Positions 1-7,224 of a stretch of 27,308 bases of DNA are shown piece by piece; the first letter of the stretch is position 1, and each line of letters begins with the position of its first letter. This DNA comes from SLAN01 sp964565375 (GTDB lineage: Bacteria; Spirochaetota; Spirochaetia; DSM-27196; SKKC01). The stretch spans positions 1-27,308 of the forward strand of contig CAZMEV010000037.1 of NCBI GenBank assembly GCA_964565375.1, in the 5' to 3' direction. A program made the position numbers and the translations under genes. The notes beneath the pieces were generated by a model, which saw nothing but the letters and a program-made list of their open reading frames with translations, ran no database searches and was not told the origin of the DNA.

Positions 1-64
1 CACCGGGGCTTAGGCGCACCGGGGCGCAGGCACACCGGGGCTTAGGCACACCGGGGCGCAGGGA
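1..64. repeat. GC-rich 16-bp tandem repeat (four copies, alternating A/B units)
   Basis: Four contiguous 16-bp units all begin CACCGGGGC. Units 1 and 3 continue with TTAGGC, and units 2 and 4 with GCAGG, so the array is also a 32-bp ABAB repeat. It touches the window edge and probably continues to the left. Sixteen is not a multiple of three and two forward frames are closed, so it is unlikely to be coding. A GC-rich stretch and a short T-run follow (65-98); a weak terminator there is possible but not convincing. Confidence 0.8.
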
Positions 65-101
65 GGCGCCTGAGTCGGGAGGTGCGAGGCTTCTTTTGCC
101 A

Positions 102-121
102 AATTGTTAGCCTAGTCTAAC
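102..121. promoter_or_regulatory. Candidate DtxR/IdeR/TroR-type metal-regulator operator
   Basis: The palindrome GTTAGCCTAGTCTAAC (106-121) is symmetric at 14 of 16 positions. Aligned with the DtxR consensus TTAGGTTAGSCTAACCTAA, positions 102-120 match 13 of 19, including the whole GTTAGCCTA core. It lies 7 bp upstream of the putative -35 of an iron-binding-protein gene. Spirochaetes are known to use DtxR-family regulators (TroR), so iron- or manganese-dependent repression is a reasonable inference. No regulator gene is present in this window. Confidence 0.5.
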
Positions 122-128
122 TTTGTTG

Positions 129-158
129 TTGACGCCGTTATTTGTTGTCGGTAACAAT
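129..158 (+). promoter_or_regulatory. Sigma70-type promoter of the iron ABC operon
   Basis: TTGACG (129-134) is followed by an 18-bp spacer and AACAAT (153-158). The expected transcription start, about 7 nt beyond the -10, falls on or next to the ATG at 165, so the mRNA would be leaderless. This agrees with the absence of a Shine-Dalgarno before that ATG. Confidence 0.5.
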
Positions 159-164
159 ACCATC

Positions 165-1214
165 ATGAAACGGATAAAATACCGAACGGTACGATTGCAA
201 TGGGTCGCGGGCGCTGCGTTTGCTGTTCTCATGGTGTTTGTGGTGGCCGGGACCTCGTTTGCGGCAGGCCAGGGTGAGGCCGGCGACGAAATCACCCTGT
301 ACTCCGGTCGCGGTGAGAGTCTCGTTCAACCGCTTATTGAGGATTTCGAGGCTGAGACAGGCATTACCGTGAATGTACGCTACGGTGATACCGCCGAGCT
401 CGCGGTTCTCCTTCAGGAAGAGGGCGCGGCTTCCCCGGCAGATGTCTACTGGGCGCAGGACGGAGGCGCACTGGGAGCACTCTCGCGAGCGGGACTGTTC
501 CGCGACATGCCGGCCGATATCACCGAAGGACTTCCGGAAATCTATACCAACGAAACCGGTAACTGGGCGGCAACCAGCGGCCGCGCCCGTGTGCTCGTCT
601 ACCACCCCGACCGCGTGTCGGAGGACGAAATACCTGACTCGGTACTCGACCTCACCGACGAGCGTTTCGAAGGACGCGTGGGATGGGCGCCGACGAACGG
701 TTCACTTCAGGCATTTATGACTGCGGTTCGCGTTGTGCACGACGACGAGACGGCCAGTGAGTTTGTCGAGGGCCTTATCGCAAACAATTCACCGACATTC
801 CGCAACAATACGGCCACAGTCGAAGGGGTCGCAGCCGGAGAGGCCGACATGGGAATCGTGAATCACTACTACCTCCTTCGCTTCCTCGACGACGACCCGG
901 ATTTTCCGGTGGAACAGGTCTTCTTCGAAGATGGTGACGTCGGGAATCTGGTGAATGTGGCCGGTGTCGGAATACTGGAGACCGCCGATAATCCGGAGGG
1001 TGCTGAACAGTTTGTTCGCTTCCTTCTTTCCGAAGATGCACAGCAGTACTTCACCGACGATGTGTTCGAATATCCGGTGACCGACGAAGTGGCGCAGAAC
1101 CCGAACCTCGAGAGCTTCGAGCGCCTGCTCGAAGTAAGCCCCCGGCTTAACCTCGACGACCTCGAGGACCTCGACGGAACACTTGACCTTATGCGGGCTG
1201 CCGGAGCACTCTAA
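165..1214 (+). CDS. Ferric-iron ABC transporter, periplasmic binding protein (FbpA/FutA type)
   Basis: This 349-aa exported protein should capture Fe3+ in the periplasm and deliver it to the permease encoded just downstream. The N-terminus is a Sec signal peptide: basic MKRIKYR, a hydrophobic core, then an AXA-like site near SFAAG. There is no lipobox cysteine. The mature part opens with ITLYSGRGESLVQPLI, typical of FbpA-like proteins. The paired tyrosines in NHYYLLRF (about residues 235-236) correspond to the iron-coordinating Tyr pair of the family. I chose the ATG at 165 over an in-frame TTG at 123 because the TTG would put 14 extra residues before the signal peptide and overlap the promoter. 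The protein is strongly acidic, as expected of a salt-adapted exported protein. A terminator follows, so it is probably made in excess over the permease. Iron is the best guess for the substrate; another metal is possible. Confidence 0.88.
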   Translation: MKRIKYRTVRLQWVAGAAFAVLMVFVVAGTSFAAGQGEAGDEITLYSGRGESLVQPLIEDFEAETGITVNVRYGDTAELAVLLQEEGAASPADVYWAQDGGALGALSRAGLFRDMPADITEGLPEIYTNETGNWAATSGRARVLVYHPDRVSEDEIPDSVLDLTDERFEGRVGWAPTNGSLQAFMTAVRVVHDDETASEFVEGLIANNSPTFRNNTATVEGVAAGEADMGIVNHYYLLRFLDDDPDFPVEQVFFEDGDVGNLVNVAGVGILETADNPEGAEQFVRFLLSEDAQQYFTDDVFEYPVTDEVAQNPNLESFERLLEVSPRLNLDDLEDLDGTLDLMRAAGAL

Positions 1215-1235
1215 GAGCGGGCTATCATTGCTAGA

Positions 1236-1265
1236 GCCGTCTTACACCGTAAGGCGGCTTTTTTT
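1236..1265 (+). terminator. Rho-independent terminator inside the iron ABC operon
   Basis: GCCGTCTTAC, loop ACC and GTAAGGCGGC form a 10-bp stem with one G-U pair, followed directly by seven T. It lies between the binding-protein and permease genes and should reduce transcription into the permease. This is a common way to make more binding protein than membrane subunits. Confidence 0.85.
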
Positions 1266-1277
1266 GCCGCGTCAGGC

Positions 1278-2885
1278 GTGCCCGTACCGATTAGCAGTAT
1301 GCAGAGTGTCGCAGCAGTTCGACGTATCCGACCACCAAACCGTGCTCCGGTGTACCTTCTCGCGTTTCCAGCGCTGGTCGCGATTGCCATGCTCCTGCCG
1401 ATTGTGTACCTCGGACTCCGGGCGTTCGAGGGCGATTATGATTCACTGACAGCCCTTGTCTTCCGTCCACGGACGTTTTCGCTTCTTCGAAACACGCTCC
1501 TGATGACTGCGAACGTTCTCGCTATTACGACAGCGGTGGGACTTCCGCTCGCCTGGCTTGTTACGCGAAGCGATCTGCCGGGCCGTGGGATCATTACGCT
1601 GCTTGCGGTGACTCCGCTGGCGATCCCTGGTTATGTTGTGGCTCACTCACTTCTGAGTGTTGGGGGGCAGAACGGTCTTCTCGCAGCGATCGGTATGCCG
1701 GTTCCCCGGCCGACCGGCCTGTTCGGAGCGAGCCTCGCGCTGAGTATTTATTCGTTCCCCTACATGTTTCTCAATATTCGAGCCTCGCTTCTCGGCATGG
1801 ACCGGAGTACCGAGGAATCCGCCCGAAGCCTGGGCCTGCAACCATGGAAGGTGTTTATCAGCGTGGTGCTTCCCATGCTGACGCCGGGGCTGGTCGCCGG
1901 CTGGCTCATTGTAACGCTGTACACCCTTGGTGATTTCGGTGCGGTGGCCCTCATGCGCTACGAGGTATTCAGCTACGTAATCTATACTCAGTATATCGGA
2001 GCCTTCGACCGGGTCTATGCTTCGGCGTTGTCGCTGATCCTCATACTGCTTACCGCCGGTCCGGTAATCCTGGAAGCGAAGCTGCTTCGCTCGGGGCGGT
2101 TTACACGCATCGGTACCGGCGCTGCGCGGCGTGCGCGTGAGATAAAACTTGGCTCGTGGCAGCCGGCCGCATGGCTGTTTCTCGTAGTCGTGTTCGGCGT
2201 ATCAATCGGATTGCCGGTATTTACCATTGTGTTTCAGATGATCATGCGACCACCGTGGCCGGAGCTCGGGCGCGTATTTACCGCGTTTCTCAACAGCGCA
2301 ACGGCGGCAATTCCGGCAGCCATTATTGCTACCCTCATTGCTATTCCGATCGGGTATCTGCGGGTCCGTTATCCATCAAAAGCAAGCTTCTTCGCCGATC
2401 GGGTTGCATATATCGGTTTCGCCATTCCGCCGCTTGCGCTGGCACTGGCACTGGTATTCTTCTCCCTCCGTGCCGTTCCCTCTCTGTATCAGCGCCTTCC
2501 GATTCTTATCGCGGCATTCACACTGAACTTCCTTGCACTCGCTATGGGGCCGATACGAAGCACTCTTCTGAAGACACCTCGAAGGCTTGAAGAGGCAGCA
2601 CGAAGTCTCGGTTACGGTCCTTTGCGGGCATTTTTCCGCACCGTGCTGCCTGCCATGCGTGAAGGCATTACCGGGGCGTTTCTGCTTGTGCTGGTCATGG
2701 CAATGAAGGAGCTTCCGATGACCGCGCTTCTTGCTCCAACGGGATTCAGGACCTTGAGCGTCGCGGTCTTCTCGCGCACATCGGAAGCAATGGTAACCCA
2801 GGCGGCTCCCTATGCCGCGGCAATCGTGATATTTTCGAGCCTGTTTGTAGGCCTTATTTTGCGCTATGAGGGGTCGAAAGAATAA
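1278..2885 (+). CDS. Ferric-iron ABC transporter, fused two-domain permease (FbpB type)
   Basis: This 535-aa inner-membrane protein is two binding-protein-dependent permease domains fused head to tail, with about 12 membrane segments. Each half carries an EAA loop that contacts the ATPase: EESARSLGLQPWKVF near residue 178 and EEAARSLGYGPLRAFF near residue 438. Length and duplication match the FbpB / SfuB / HitB family of Fe3+ importers. The start is uncertain. GTG at 1278 gives the longest protein and lies only 13 nt after the terminator T-run. An in-frame ATG at 1299 would remove seven residues, and neither has a good Shine-Dalgarno. Expression probably depends on read-through of the terminator. 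The ATPase gene begins 16 nt after the stop. Confidence 0.88.
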   Translation: MPVPISSMQSVAAVRRIRPPNRAPVYLLAFPALVAIAMLLPIVYLGLRAFEGDYDSLTALVFRPRTFSLLRNTLLMTANVLAITTAVGLPLAWLVTRSDLPGRGIITLLAVTPLAIPGYVVAHSLLSVGGQNGLLAAIGMPVPRPTGLFGASLALSIYSFPYMFLNIRASLLGMDRSTEESARSLGLQPWKVFISVVLPMLTPGLVAGWLIVTLYTLGDFGAVALMRYEVFSYVIYTQYIGAFDRVYASALSLILILLTAGPVILEAKLLRSGRFTRIGTGAARRAREIKLGSWQPAAWLFLVVVFGVSIGLPVFTIVFQMIMRPPWPELGRVFTAFLNSATAAIPAAIIATLIAIPIGYLRVRYPSKASFFADRVAYIGFAIPPLALALALVFFSLRAVPSLYQRLPILIAAFTLNFLALAMGPIRSTLLKTPRRLEEAARSLGYGPLRAFFRTVLPAMREGITGAFLLVLVMAMKELPMTALLAPTGFRTLSVAVFSRTSEAMVTQAAPYAAAIVIFSSLFVGLILRYEGSKE

Positions 2886-2901
2886 GACTGGAGGAAACCC
2901 T

Positions 2902-4026
2902 ATGAAGCACCTTACTGTCCGAGAAATTACCAAACAGTTCGCTCCCTATGATCCTCCTGCGCTTCAGAACGCATCGTTCAGTGTGAAATCAGGTGAGATT
3001 TTCGGGTTACTCGGACCGAGCGGGTGCGGGAAAACCACCGCCCTGCGAATTATCGCAGGATTCGAACACGCGGATACCGGACACGTGGAGCTCGATGACA
3101 CCAGGATGGACGGGGTTGCTCCGGAGAAGCGTAAGGTGGGGTTTGTCTTCCAGGACTATGCCCTGTTTCCCAATCGAAGTGTTCGCGGAAACGTGGAATT
3201 CGCGCTGCACCGGACGCGCCGTTCGAAACGCCGGGCAAAGGCCGAGGAGATGCTAGAAATGGTTGGCCTGCTTCGCGAGCGGGACCGTATGCCCGGTGAG
3301 CTTTCCGGCGGACAGCAGCAGCGCGTAGCGCTCGCACGCGCGCTCGCGGCGGATCCGGAGATCATTCTGCTCGACGAGCCCTTTTCGAATCTTGATGCGG
3401 CACTGCGCGACGCCACACGCCGTGACGTGAGAAACCTGCTCAAGAGAGCCGGCGTGAGTGCGGTGCTTGTCACGCATGATCAGGAAGAGGCCCTGTCTTT
3501 CTGTGACAAGATAGGCGTTATGCAGAAAGGAGCGATCGAGCAGATCGGTACTCCGGAAGAGATATACATGCGGCCACAGACCTCGTTTGTCGCTCAATTT
3601 CTCGGGCGTGCGAACCTGCTGAGAGCGGTTGGCCACGGCGAGCAGGCGCAAAGCGAGCTTGGAACCATCAACATAACTCCAAAGGCCGAAGGACCGATTC
3701 TTGTTTCGCTGCGGCCTGAGCACCTGGTACTCTCGCGGTTCGGAACCCCGAATGCCACGGTAATGTCGCGTGAGTTTCGGGGTCACGATCTGACCTATCG
3801 CGTGCGGGTAGGAAGCCGCGACTACCTCGCCCATACCGAGTACACGAACGATTTCAAACCGGGCGAACAGGTGCGCATGATAAATCGCGAACCCGCCGTC
3901 GTGCTTCGTGAGACAGGACTGTGCAGGCGTGCAAGCTTCGATCAGACCAATGTCCGGGGCTGGAGTGATCTGTCGCGTGAAAACGCACGCATCGCCGTAC
4001 GGGAAGTTTCAACGCAACGCGGATAG
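2902..4026 (+). CDS. Ferric-iron ABC transporter, ATP-binding subunit (FbpC type)
   Basis: This 374-aa cytoplasmic ATPase should energise the permease above. Visible motifs are Walker A GPSGCGKTT (38-46), the Q-loop glutamine in FQDYALF (Q84), signature LSGGQ (134-138), Walker B IILLDEP with catalytic E159, and the H-loop VTHDQ (H192). After about residue 240 comes a TOBE-like regulatory domain (LVSLRPEHLVL region), as in FbpC and FutC. The ATG at 2902 was chosen because GGAGG at 2890-2894 lies 7 nt upstream and MKHLTVREIT is a typical N-terminus. An upstream in-frame start at 2866 would overlap the permease. The last 30 or so residues are a family-atypical basic tail. The gene ends 19 bp from a converging gene, with no terminator between them. 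Confidence 0.9.
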   Translation: MKHLTVREITKQFAPYDPPALQNASFSVKSGEIFGLLGPSGCGKTTALRIIAGFEHADTGHVELDDTRMDGVAPEKRKVGFVFQDYALFPNRSVRGNVEFALHRTRRSKRRAKAEEMLEMVGLLRERDRMPGELSGGQQQRVALARALAADPEIILLDEPFSNLDAALRDATRRDVRNLLKRAGVSAVLVTHDQEEALSFCDKIGVMQKGAIEQIGTPEEIYMRPQTSFVAQFLGRANLLRAVGHGEQAQSELGTINITPKAEGPILVSLRPEHLVLSRFGTPNATVMSREFRGHDLTYRVRVGSRDYLAHTEYTNDFKPGEQVRMINREPAVVLRETGLCRRASFDQTNVRGWSDLSRENARIAVREVSTQRG

Positions 4027-4045
4027 CGGCTTTCAGGGGCAGGGG

Positions 4046-4927
4046 TTACGACTGTTCAGGCTGCTCGTCATCCGGGTCAACGTGCACCGTGGGTTCAACC
4101 CCCATTCGCTCGCGAAGCGCCTGCTCGAACTCGTCAACCAGGTCATGCGCCTCGCTTACGCTCTTCTTCCCATCGACGTGAACATGACAGGTGAGTTCGG
4201 TATGATCCCCGTATCGGTGGATATGCACATGGTGCACGTGATCGAGCTCCGGGCTGGTCTCGCGCGCGATTCCACGGACCTGTTCTAACGAACGCTTCGA
4301 CGGCGACTCGCCGAGAAGCGGCATCGCACAGCTGCGCACGGTATCCCATGCCGCGTAGAAGAGAAATCCTGCTACCGCAAAACCGAGAATGGCATCCGTA
4401 TACGGCAGGCTTCCAGCGAACACAATCCCTACGAGAATCACAAGCGAGCTCAACGCATCGCTTCTATGATGCCATGCATCCGCACGAAGCGAAGCCGAGC
4501 CGCTCTTGCGGGCGCCGAAAAAGCCGAACTGGGCGATAGCCTCTTTCCCGAGCAGCGAGAGAATCGTCACGACCACACCGACTGTGCCGTATTCAACCAC
4601 ATTATCTGACCCGAGCCGCTCAATGCTTTCAAAAAGAAAGGATATGCCGAGCCAGCCTACAACAGTGCCAATGGCTACTCCAACAATAAGGTCGGCTCGC
4701 CCGTGTCCGAACGGATGCTCACCGTCGGCGGGTTTCTTTGCCTTGCGCCCGCCGAAGAGCATCATAATGGAAGATGCTGAGTCGGAAAGGGTGTGCCAGG
4801 CATCTGCGGTAAGCGCAACCGAGCCGGTGACAAGTCCCGCCCAGTACTTGAGACCGAACAGCACGATATTGACCAGAATGGAGACCCAGCCGCTTCGGCG
4901 CGGCCATTGATCGTTCGACTCATTCAT
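4046..4927 (-). CDS. Cation diffusion facilitator family metal exporter (zinc type)
   Basis: A 293-aa membrane protein of the CDF family, which exchanges cytosolic divalent metal for protons. It has about six membrane segments followed by a His- and Asp-rich cytoplasmic domain (HVHIHRYGDHTELTCHVHVDG). The metal site is visible as DAWHTLSD (H45, D49) in TM2 and DAWHHRSD (H153, D157) in TM5. With the ATG at 4927 these residues take exactly the numbers used for the E. coli YiiP site, which supports that start. An in-frame ATG at 4951 would add eight residues; neither start has a clear Shine-Dalgarno. His at position 45 instead of Asp is the pattern linked to zinc preference. It converges on the iron importer, making a small metal-homeostasis neighbourhood. 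Iron, manganese or cobalt export cannot be excluded. Confidence 0.88.
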   Translation of the reverse strand: MNESNDQWPRRSGWVSILVNIVLFGLKYWAGLVTGSVALTADAWHTLSDSASSIMMLFGGRKAKKPADGEHPFGHGRADLIVGVAIGTVVGWLGISFLFESIERLGSDNVVEYGTVGVVVTILSLLGKEAIAQFGFFGARKSGSASLRADAWHHRSDALSSLVILVGIVFAGSLPYTDAILGFAVAGFLFYAAWDTVRSCAMPLLGESPSKRSLEQVRGIARETSPELDHVHHVHIHRYGDHTELTCHVHVDGKKSVSEAHDLVDEFEQALRERMGVEPTVHVDPDDEQPEQS

Positions 4928-4974
4928 TGCGAAGTAGCAAGACTGTAGCATAAGCTCTGGCCTGGAGGGAATTC

Positions 4975-5664
4975 TTGCTTATTCGTTTTCTGTCGGGTTT
5001 ATTTGCCTATTTTCTCGGTGCACTCTTTGCGGATCTGCTCTTTCATACGCTTCCGGGCGGAGATCTTCTGCTGCGGGGCAATCTTGCCTTCGCCGGAGCA
5101 GCCGTAGGAGTAGGAACGGTTTCCCTGCTTATCCGAAACACGCGACTTATTACCCGCTTTCACAGGGTCGCGGTTCCCGTCCTGTTCATCGTCTGGGCTG
5201 TGGCGGCCCGGCAGGTACAGCCACTGATACGCGTGCTGCTTGTGATAATTCCCGCCCTTCTCTGGCCTGGCGCCGGCCGACTCGTCGACGATCGCCTGCT
5301 TATCGATGCTGAACCCGACCTCAAGGCGGTCGGCCGCTCGGCACTTCTTATTGCTGCGACGGCAGCCGCAAGCGTCCCGGCCTATTTCGCCCTGACAATC
5401 TACGGGCCGGCGCTCGGCATCCTCGACTATACCGGCAGCGCGCTCGCGATGAGTGGCATGCTCGCGAGCGCCGTGGCAAACCTGGTTTTACGCGATCAGC
5501 CGCATTTGCATCCGCGCATCGCTGTGGTGCTGTACACAGCCTTCTGGAGCGGCATGCTGCTGCTCGGGTATGCAGGAGGAGGCCCCCTCTGGATAGCAAT
5601 TCCCTGGCTTGCAGGGCTGTCGCTCATGATTCTGGTGCGGCTGCGATATAACGAGGGGTGGTAG
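4975..5664 (+). CDS. Small polytopic membrane protein, unknown function
   Basis: I do not recognise a family. The 229-aa product is almost entirely hydrophobic, with roughly seven predicted membrane segments and short polar loops; Asp and Arg occur mainly in the loops. The start is TTG at 4975, supported by GGAGGGA at 4964-4970 at suitable spacing. No upstream ATG fits. It starts 47 bp from the divergently transcribed CDF gene, with only a weak promoter-like TTGCGA/TAAGCT pair in the gap. The following STAS gene overlaps its 3' end by 7 nt if its upstream GTG is used, so the two are probably co-transcribed. It may be the membrane partner of that protein, but nothing in the sequence shows this. 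Confidence 0.7.
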   Translation: MLIRFLSGLFAYFLGALFADLLFHTLPGGDLLLRGNLAFAGAAVGVGTVSLLIRNTRLITRFHRVAVPVLFIVWAVAARQVQPLIRVLLVIIPALLWPGAGRLVDDRLLIDAEPDLKAVGRSALLIAATAAASVPAYFALTIYGPALGILDYTGSALAMSGMLASAVANLVLRDQPHLHPRIAVVLYTAFWSGMLLLGYAGGGPLWIAIPWLAGLSLMILVRLRYNEGW

Positions 5665-6203
5665 CCGATGTATGCATTCTGTACTATGCTTATAATGTGA
5701 GTGAAAGCGGACGAGTCTACTATCTTAAACAACAAGACGTCCTGATTCTGTTCGCAGAAGGTCACATTCAGGCGCTTACCGCCTACTCCATGTTCGAACA
5801 TGTGACCGAGGTAGTCTCGCAGAACGGGATTACCGGGGTTTTCCTGGATCTCTCCAAAACAGACTACATCGACAGCACAACGATCGGAACCATGCTCAAG
5901 CTCAACCGGTATATGGCTCAGAATGACGGTAAAACCTGGTTCTGCAATCCGTCCAAAGAGGTTGCCGATATTCTCAAGACGTGCCATCTCTACGGCTACC
6001 TGCCAATTATCTTCGAGCCATCCATGGAACAGCTTCGAAACGACGTACTCGACCATGTACCGGTGCAGCGTAAGGATCTACTCACCGACGATTACATCCT
6101 CGAAGCCCACAAAGATATCGTGGAAGCGGCGCCTCAGGTTAAACCGAAATTCGAAGCCCTGCTGTCCGTACTCGAGAAGAAGGTACACGGCGAGGATTCC
6201 TGA
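5658..6203 (+). CDS. STAS-domain (anti-anti-sigma factor-like) protein
   Basis: Up to 181 aa, cytoplasmic. Residues about 20-115 form a STAS domain like that of SpoIIAA/RsbV: a beta strand (VLILFAEGHI), then FLDLSKTDYIDSTTIGTMLKLN. S73 (counted from the GTG at 5658) matches the serine phosphorylated in anti-anti-sigma factors. The C-terminal 60 residues are an extra helical, charged extension, so this is longer than a minimal STAS protein. Two starts are possible: GTG 5658, which overlaps the upstream gene by 7 nt, or GTG 5697, which gives VSESGRVYYL as N-terminus and is preceded directly by TATAAT. Neither has a clear Shine-Dalgarno. No kinase, phosphatase or sigma factor gene is nearby, so its partner is unknown. 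Confidence 0.78.
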   Translation: MVADVCILYYAYNVSESGRVYYLKQQDVLILFAEGHIQALTAYSMFEHVTEVVSQNGITGVFLDLSKTDYIDSTTIGTMLKLNRYMAQNDGKTWFCNPSKEVADILKTCHLYGYLPIIFEPSMEQLRNDVLDHVPVQRKDLLTDDYILEAHKDIVEAAPQVKPKFEALLSVLEKKVHGEDS

Positions 6204-6227
6204 CCGCTCGCGTCTTTCGAAGCGCGA

Positions 6228-6278
6228 CTACCCGCCGGCAGCCGCATACCGCGGGCTACCCGCCGGCAGCCGCATACC
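6228..6278. repeat. 28-bp tandem duplication over the 3' end of the antiporter gene
   Basis: A 23-bp segment beginning CTACCCGCCGGCAGCC occurs at 6228-6250 and again, identical, at 6256-6278, separated by GCGGG, so the period is 28 bp. The right copy encodes the last residues and stop codon of the antiporter gene on the minus strand. The left copy lies just beyond that stop, in the gap to the converging STAS gene. Confidence 0.9.
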
Positions 6279-7197
6279 AGATATACGTACCGTACGCGAG
6301 AAGCATCACTGACCCTTCTATGCGATGAATGCGGCCGGGGCTCGGGAGAAGCGCAAAGGCCAGCAGTAACACGCTTCCGGCCAGATACATGAGCCCGTCG
6401 CCGAAACTCCCGGGCACAATCGAAATCGGTGCGATCGCCGCTGTTACACCAAGCACCAGAAGCACATTTGCAAGGGATGAACCGACCGCATTGCCAACCG
6501 CAAGGTCCGTCTCTCCGCGGAATACTGCCGTGAGCGAAGTAGCTGCCTCGGGCAGCGAGGTTCCTGCGGCGACAATCGTAAGGCCGATCACCCTCCGGGA
6601 TACACCGAAGCGCTCGGCAAGTGAGACGGCAGCACTTACCACCCATTCTCCACCGAGAATGACCACGGCACACCCGACCACAAAATAGATCAGCGCCCGC
6701 GGCAAGGACAGAACCGGTGAAGCTGAGGCAAGCGTGGCAACAGCGGGAGAACCCGACCCAGCGAATCCTACGGTATACGCGAGAAACAGGATAAAAAGCA
6801 CAATGAGCAGCGCGCCATGTACGCGCGAGAGCTCCCCATTCGCCACAAAGACCAGCAGCAGAACCGCACTTGCCACACACATGGGAATCTCGTATTTGAA
6901 GGTTGTCGAACCGATAGCAAGATGGCGAATGAGCGATGCGAGGCCGAGCGCAGCAAGCACATTAAAAATATTGCTGCCTATTACGTTTGCCACCCCTATA
7001 TCGGTAACTCCACGAACGGCAGCGATACTGTTAACCGCGAGCTCCGGAGCCGATGTCCCGAGCGCTACAATGGTAAGACCTATGGTAAGTGAACCGATGC
7101 GAAGACGGCGTGCGATTGCTACCGCGCCTTCAACGAGAACGTAGGCCCCACCAATGAGAAACAGTACACCGAATGGAAGCTCGAGCCAGACACTCAC
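6256..7197 (-). CDS. Calcium/sodium antiporter (CaCA superfamily, YrbG type)
   Basis: A 313-aa inner-membrane protein with about ten hydrophobic segments and the two alpha repeats that define Ca2+/cation exchangers. Alpha-1 (39-80) contains GLTIVALGTSAPE and NVIGSNIFN. Alpha-2 (205-250) contains GLTIVAAGTSLPE and GNAVGSSLAN. The ion-binding glutamates are E52 and E217. In alpha-2 the usual GSN is GSS, so the conserved Asn after GS is replaced by Ser at about position 241. The start is GTG at 7197, with a GGGGG stretch 9 nt upstream. The ATG a few bases earlier runs into a stop after three codons. It begins 27 nt after the epimerase stop and is probably co-transcribed with it. The final codons and stop are part of a 28-bp duplication. 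Confidence 0.88.
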   Translation of the reverse strand: MSVWLELPFGVLFLIGGAYVLVEGAVAIARRLRIGSLTIGLTIVALGTSAPELAVNSIAAVRGVTDIGVANVIGSNIFNVLAALGLASLIRHLAIGSTTFKYEIPMCVASAVLLLVFVANGELSRVHGALLIVLFILFLAYTVGFAGSGSPAVATLASASPVLSLPRALIYFVVGCAVVILGGEWVVSAAVSLAERFGVSRRVIGLTIVAAGTSLPEAATSLTAVFRGETDLAVGNAVGSSLANVLLVLGVTAAIAPISIVPGSFGDGLMYLAGSVLLLAFALLPSPGRIHRIEGSVMLLAYGTYIWYAAAGG

Positions 7198-7224
7198 CGC
7201 TTCATGCCCCCGTATGCTGCAGGT

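Noticed and set aside
1..64. CRISPR array
   Set aside because: The repeats are contiguous 16-bp units without unique spacers, and there are no cas genes.
4027..4045. Bidirectional terminator between the iron ATPase and CDF genes
   Set aside because: The 19-bp gap shows no inverted repeat or T-run.
5496..6056. 186-codon minus-strand open frame
   Set aside because: It is antisense to the STAS gene, whose STAS motifs identify the real coding strand.
6134..6880. 248-codon minus-strand open frame
   Set aside because: It lies in another frame of the CaCA antiporter and crosses the STAS gene. The composition is Cys/Arg-rich, as expected of a shadow frame.
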